Assembly: GCA_030599435.1 (NCBI GenBank)
Contig: JAUVNZ010000058.1
Span: 1-8,201, forward strand
Length of the DNA stretch: 8,201 nt
Direction of reading: 5' to 3'
From: Gammaproteobacteria bacterium
Lineage (GTDB): Bacteria; Pseudomonadota; Gammaproteobacteria; SZUA-152
Notes under the pieces: generated by a model
The model's input: only the letters and a program-made list of their open reading frames with translations
Database searches by the model: none
What the model was told of the DNA's origin: nothing
Part shown: positions 6,077 through 8,201 of the stretch, piece by piece
Layout: every line of letters begins with the position of its first letter
Numbering within the stretch: position 1 is the stretch's first letter
Position numbers and translations under genes: made by a program

Positions 6077-7306
6077 ATGGACGTTTATTTGGTCGGCGGT
6101 GCAGTGCGTGACAAATTATTGGGGTTAAAGCCCAAGGAACACGATTGGGTGGTGGTTGGTACCACACCGGAAAAAATGCTGAATCTTGGCTACAAACAGG
6201 TTGGTAAAGACTTTCCGGTATTTTTGCATCCCGATACTCATGACGAGTATGCCCTGGCCCGCACTGAGCGAAAAACTGCACCGGGCTATCATGGCTTTGA
6301 AATGTTTGCAGCACCTGACGTTACTCTGGAAGAGGATCTTTTACGACGCGACCTCACCATTAACGCTATTGCGGAATCACCGGATGGCGAAATCATTGAT
6401 CCGTACAATGGCCAGCAGGATTTATCAGACAAATTGTTACGTCATGTCTCACCAGCGTTCAGTGAGGACCCTGTGCGTATTTTGCGTGTTGCTCGTTTCG
6501 CTGCTCGCTTTGCACATATCGGTTTTACTGTTGCTCCCGAAACCAATGCTCTTATGCAAAACATGGTTGAAGCTGGCGAAGTGGATGCGCTGGTGCCAGA
6601 GCGGGTGTGGGCAGAAACCAATAAGGCACTGAGCGAACAAACACCCTCTCGCTTTTTTGAAGTATTACGTGAATGCGGCGCACTAAAAAAACTCTTTCCG
6701 GAAATCGATCGCCTGTTTGGTGTACCACAACCCGAGTTACATCATCCGGAAGTTGATACCGGCGTTCATACTATGATGGTTCTGGAACAAGCGGCAAAAC
6801 TTTCTACTGATAATGAAATACGCTTTGCCGCCCTGGTTCATGACCTGGGAAAAGGCACAACACCAAAAAAAGAATGGCCCAAACATATCGCTCACGAACA
6901 ACGTGGTGTGCCATTGGTTGCTGAATTATGCACCCGCTATCGTGTTCCCAATAACTATCGCGAGCTGGCAGAGTTAGTGACACAATACCATCTACATTAT
7001 TTCCGCATTGGTGAAATGCGTCCTGATACGATAGTTAAAACATTGCAAAGCCTGGATGCCTTTCGTCGCCCGGAACGTTTTGAACAATTTCTTATCACCT
7101 GCGAATCTGACTCACGTGGACGCAAAGGTTTTGAAGACAAAAAACCGGAACAAACAGAAATGTTTCGTAAGGCATTTCAGGCCGCGGCGGCTATCAGTAC
7201 CGAAGCTCTAATCGAACAGGGACTTAGTGGAGCTGCTATTGGCAAAGAACTGCAAAAATTACGAATTGAAGCTGTCACTGAAACCATAAAACAAGCACTT
7301 GGCTAA
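6077..7306 (+). CDS. cca: CCA tRNA nucleotidyltransferase with HD domain (multifunctional CCA protein)
   Basis: The enzyme adds and repairs the 3'-terminal CCA of tRNAs using CTP and ATP, in the cytoplasm. At 409 residues it matches the E. coli type (about 412). Visible blocks are LVGGAVRD (5-12), the metal-binding acidic pair E21 and D23 in [17 protein letters not shown] (90-97), [16 protein letters not shown] (130-145), and the base-recognition region ending near 190-210. The C-terminal HD phosphohydrolase domain has H255-D256 in LVHDLGKG and later histidines around 305-307; in E. coli this domain gives 2',3'-cyclic phosphodiesterase, 2'-nucleotidase and phosphatase activities. The first catalytic Asp of E. 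coli (D21) is Glu here, a conservative change that should still bind metal. The start is fixed by the family N-terminus; an in-frame stop (TAA at 6065-6067) lies just upstream. It converges with dtd. Confidence 0.97.
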   Translation: MDVYLVGGAVRDKLLGLKPKEHDWVVVGTTPEKMLNLGYKQVGKDFPVFLHPDTHDEYALARTERKTAPGYHGFEMFAAPDVTLEEDLLRRDLTINAIAESPDGEIIDPYNGQQDLSDKLLRHVSPAFSEDPVRILRVARFAARFAHIGFTVAPETNALMQNMVEAGEVDALVPERVWAETNKALSEQTPSRFFEVLRECGALKKLFPEIDRLFGVPQPELHHPEVDTGVHTMMVLEQAAKLSTDNEIRFAALVHDLGKGTTPKKEWPKHIAHEQRGVPLVAELCTRYRVPNNYRELAELVTQYHLHYFRIGEMRPDTIVKTLQSLDAFRRPERFEQFLITCESDSRGRKGFEDKKPEQTEMFRKAFQAAAAISTEALIEQGLSGAAIGKELQKLRIEAVTETIKQALG

Positions 7307-7326
7307 TAGTTTTTATAGCTGGCTAT
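7307..7326. other. 20-bp convergent gap between cca and dtd
   Basis: The two genes end tail to tail with only 20 bp between stops. A five-base AATAG/CTATT inverted repeat (7305-7309 and 7323-7327) and short T and A runs are present, but there is no GC-rich stem. I do not call a terminator; either termination lies within the genes or it is Rho-dependent. Confidence 0.4.
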
Positions 7327-7767
7327 TTATTGGGCCTCTAACCAGAAAGTTACCGGTCCATCGTTAACGAGTGATACCTGCATGTCTTCACCAAAACGAC
7401 CTGTCTCAACATCAGGAAAATCTGCCTGTGCTCGCTCAACTAAATATTGAAATAATTCCTGACCTTTGTCGGGAGAGGCAGCAGAACTAAAACTGGGGCG
7501 TTTACCTTTCTGAGTATCGGCAGCGAGAGTAAATTGTGGGACAAGCAATAAACCACCATTTATGTCTGTAAGACTCAGGTTCATCTTGTCTTCATCATCC
7601 GGAAAAACTCGATAACTTAGCAGACGTTCCAGTAAACGATTCGCCTGTGTTTCAGTGTCGTTTTTTTCCACACCCACCAAAACCAAAAGACCCTGATCGA
7701 TCCGCCCAACTATTTTTTTGTCGATGGCAACGCTTGCTTCTGTTACCCGCTGCAATAAACCAATCAT
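7327..7767 (-). CDS. dtd: D-aminoacyl-tRNA deacylase
   Basis: This 146-residue protein hydrolyses D-amino acids (and glycine from mischarged tRNA) off tRNA, acting as a chiral proofreader after aminoacylation. It is a homodimeric cytoplasmic enzyme. Length and sequence fit the family throughout: MIGLLQRVTEASV at the start, GLLVLVGVEK (26-35), KMNLSL (61-66), PQFTLAADT (77-85), RPSFS (90-94), and the C-terminal VNDGPVTFWL (134-143) that contains the Gly-cisPro pair G137-P138 responsible for chiral selection. The common SQFTL motif reads PQFTL here, while T80 is kept. The ATG has GGAG (7777-7780) 9 bases upstream, inside the end of the pip gene, and only 6 bp separate the two genes, so they are probably co-transcribed with coupled translation. 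Confidence 0.96.
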   Translation of the reverse strand: MIGLLQRVTEASVAIDKKIVGRIDQGLLVLVGVEKNDTETQANRLLERLLSYRVFPDDEDKMNLSLTDINGGLLLVPQFTLAADTQKGKRPSFSSAASPDKGQELFQYLVERAQADFPDVETGRFGEDMQVSLVNDGPVTFWLEAQ

Positions 7768-7773
7768 GACTGG

Positions 7774-8201
7774 TTACTCCAGGCGCTGAGCGAAATCATC
7801 CGTTGCCCGCACTAACGCATCAATAATTCCTGTCTCCAGTGCGGAGTGTCCGGCATCAGGAATAATCTGCATGATTGAGCCAGGCCAGGCATGATACAAA
7901 TCCCAGGCGCTCTGCATAGGGCACACTACATCGTAACGACCCTGCACAATGATTCCTGGAATATCAGTGAGTCGCCCCGCATCACGTAAAATTTGGTCTG
8001 GTTCAAGAAAACTATCGTGGGAAAAATAATGGCTCTCAATACGCGCCAGACTTAATGCATTATGAGGTTCTGTGTAATGATCAATGACAGTTTTACTGGG
8101 ATGCAAGGTCGAAGTACGCCCTTCCCATTTTGCCCAGGCTTTGGCAGTCGCCATGCGAGCCAGTTCGTTTTCGCTATCAAGCCTTTTATAATAAGCGCCA
8201 A
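7774..8201 (-). CDS. pip: Proline iminopeptidase, C-terminal part (5' end outside window)
   Basis: The frame stays open past the internal ATG at 8152-8154 up to the window edge, and the added residues read AYYKRLDSENELARMATAKAWAKWEG, which is the family pattern; the true start is therefore beyond 8201 and only about 142 residues are seen. Proline iminopeptidase (peptidase family S33, alpha/beta hydrolase fold) removes N-terminal proline from peptides in the cytoplasm. Visible support includes WEGRTSTLHPS from the cap region, the catalytic-Asp block GRYDVVCPMQSAWDL, and the catalytic-His block DAGHSALE. The nucleophile motif (GGSWGS in relatives) lies outside. The stop is 6 bp from the dtd start, and pip-dtd adjacency is known in other gammaproteobacteria such as Pseudomonas. 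Confidence 0.93.
   Translation of the reverse strand, partial: GAYYKRLDSENELARMATAKAWAKWEGRTSTLHPSKTVIDHYTEPHNALSLARIESHYFSHDSFLEPDQILRDAGRLTDIPGIIVQGRYDVVCPMQSAWDLYHAWPGSIMQIIPDAGHSALETGIIDALVRATDDFAQRLE
7777..7780 (-). promoter_or_regulatory. dtd ribosome-binding site inside the pip 3' end
   Basis: The minus strand reads CTGGAGTAA, the last two codons and stop of pip, and GGAG lies 9 bases before the dtd ATG. Placing the site within the upstream reading frame suggests that dtd translation follows pip translation. Confidence 0.55.

Noticed and set aside
6186..6632. 148-codon open frame overlapping cca in another frame
   Set aside because: cca is unambiguous over its whole length; this frame shows no family resemblance.
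8152..8154. ATG at 8152-8154 as the start of a short hydrolase gene
   Set aside because: The frame remains open upstream to the window edge and the upstream residues match the proline iminopeptidase family, so this is an internal methionine of a truncated view.

Overview
The window looks like chromosomal DNA from a gammaproteobacterium. The CCA-adding enzyme follows the Escherichia coli HD-domain type almost residue for residue in its signature blocks. It sits beside a pip-dtd pair, a linkage I recall from Pseudomonas-like genomes. The two envelope proteins and the large c-di-GMP enzyme are also typical of aquatic gammaproteobacteria. Base composition is moderate to slightly AT-rich, with no sharp jump between genes. 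I see no tRNA, rRNA, CRISPR array, insertion sequence or phage gene. The genus cannot be named from this sequence.

Layout, left to right. Positions 16-1621 (minus strand) hold an envelope module: an outer-membrane barrel/porin-like gene, then a small secreted PstS-like binding protein 27 bp downstream. The barrel gene is split into two reading frames at a run of eight A (1349-1356, minus-strand sense), so as written it is frameshifted. Positions 1622-1927 are an AT-rich non-coding leader with a 7-bp palindrome nested between 10-bp direct repeats. Positions 1928-5781 (minus) form a probable two-gene operon: a 1015-residue membrane GAF-PAS-GGDEF-EAL protein, then a TauE/SafE-family membrane transporter 8 bp downstream. 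Positions 5782-6076 are a divergent intergenic region with several inverted repeats and no gene. Positions 6077-7306 (plus) encode cca. Converging on it with a 20-bp gap are dtd (7327-7767, minus) and the 3' part of a proline iminopeptidase gene (7774-8201, minus, running off the window).

How the genes work together. cca and dtd both act on tRNA: one builds and repairs the 3' CCA end, the other hydrolyses D-aminoacyl-tRNAs. They are transcribed convergently and are not an operon. pip and dtd are separated by 6 bp and are probably co-transcribed. The GGDEF-EAL protein keeps the catalytic residues for both making and degrading c-di-GMP; its tight coupling to a TauE/SafE permease suggests co-expression, but no mechanistic link can be shown here. 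The barrel and binding protein resemble a solute-uptake pair without any ABC permease in view. The points most worth checking are the A8 frameshift, the competing stem-loops around the cca ribosome-binding site, and the repeat/palindrome cluster upstream of the barrel gene.
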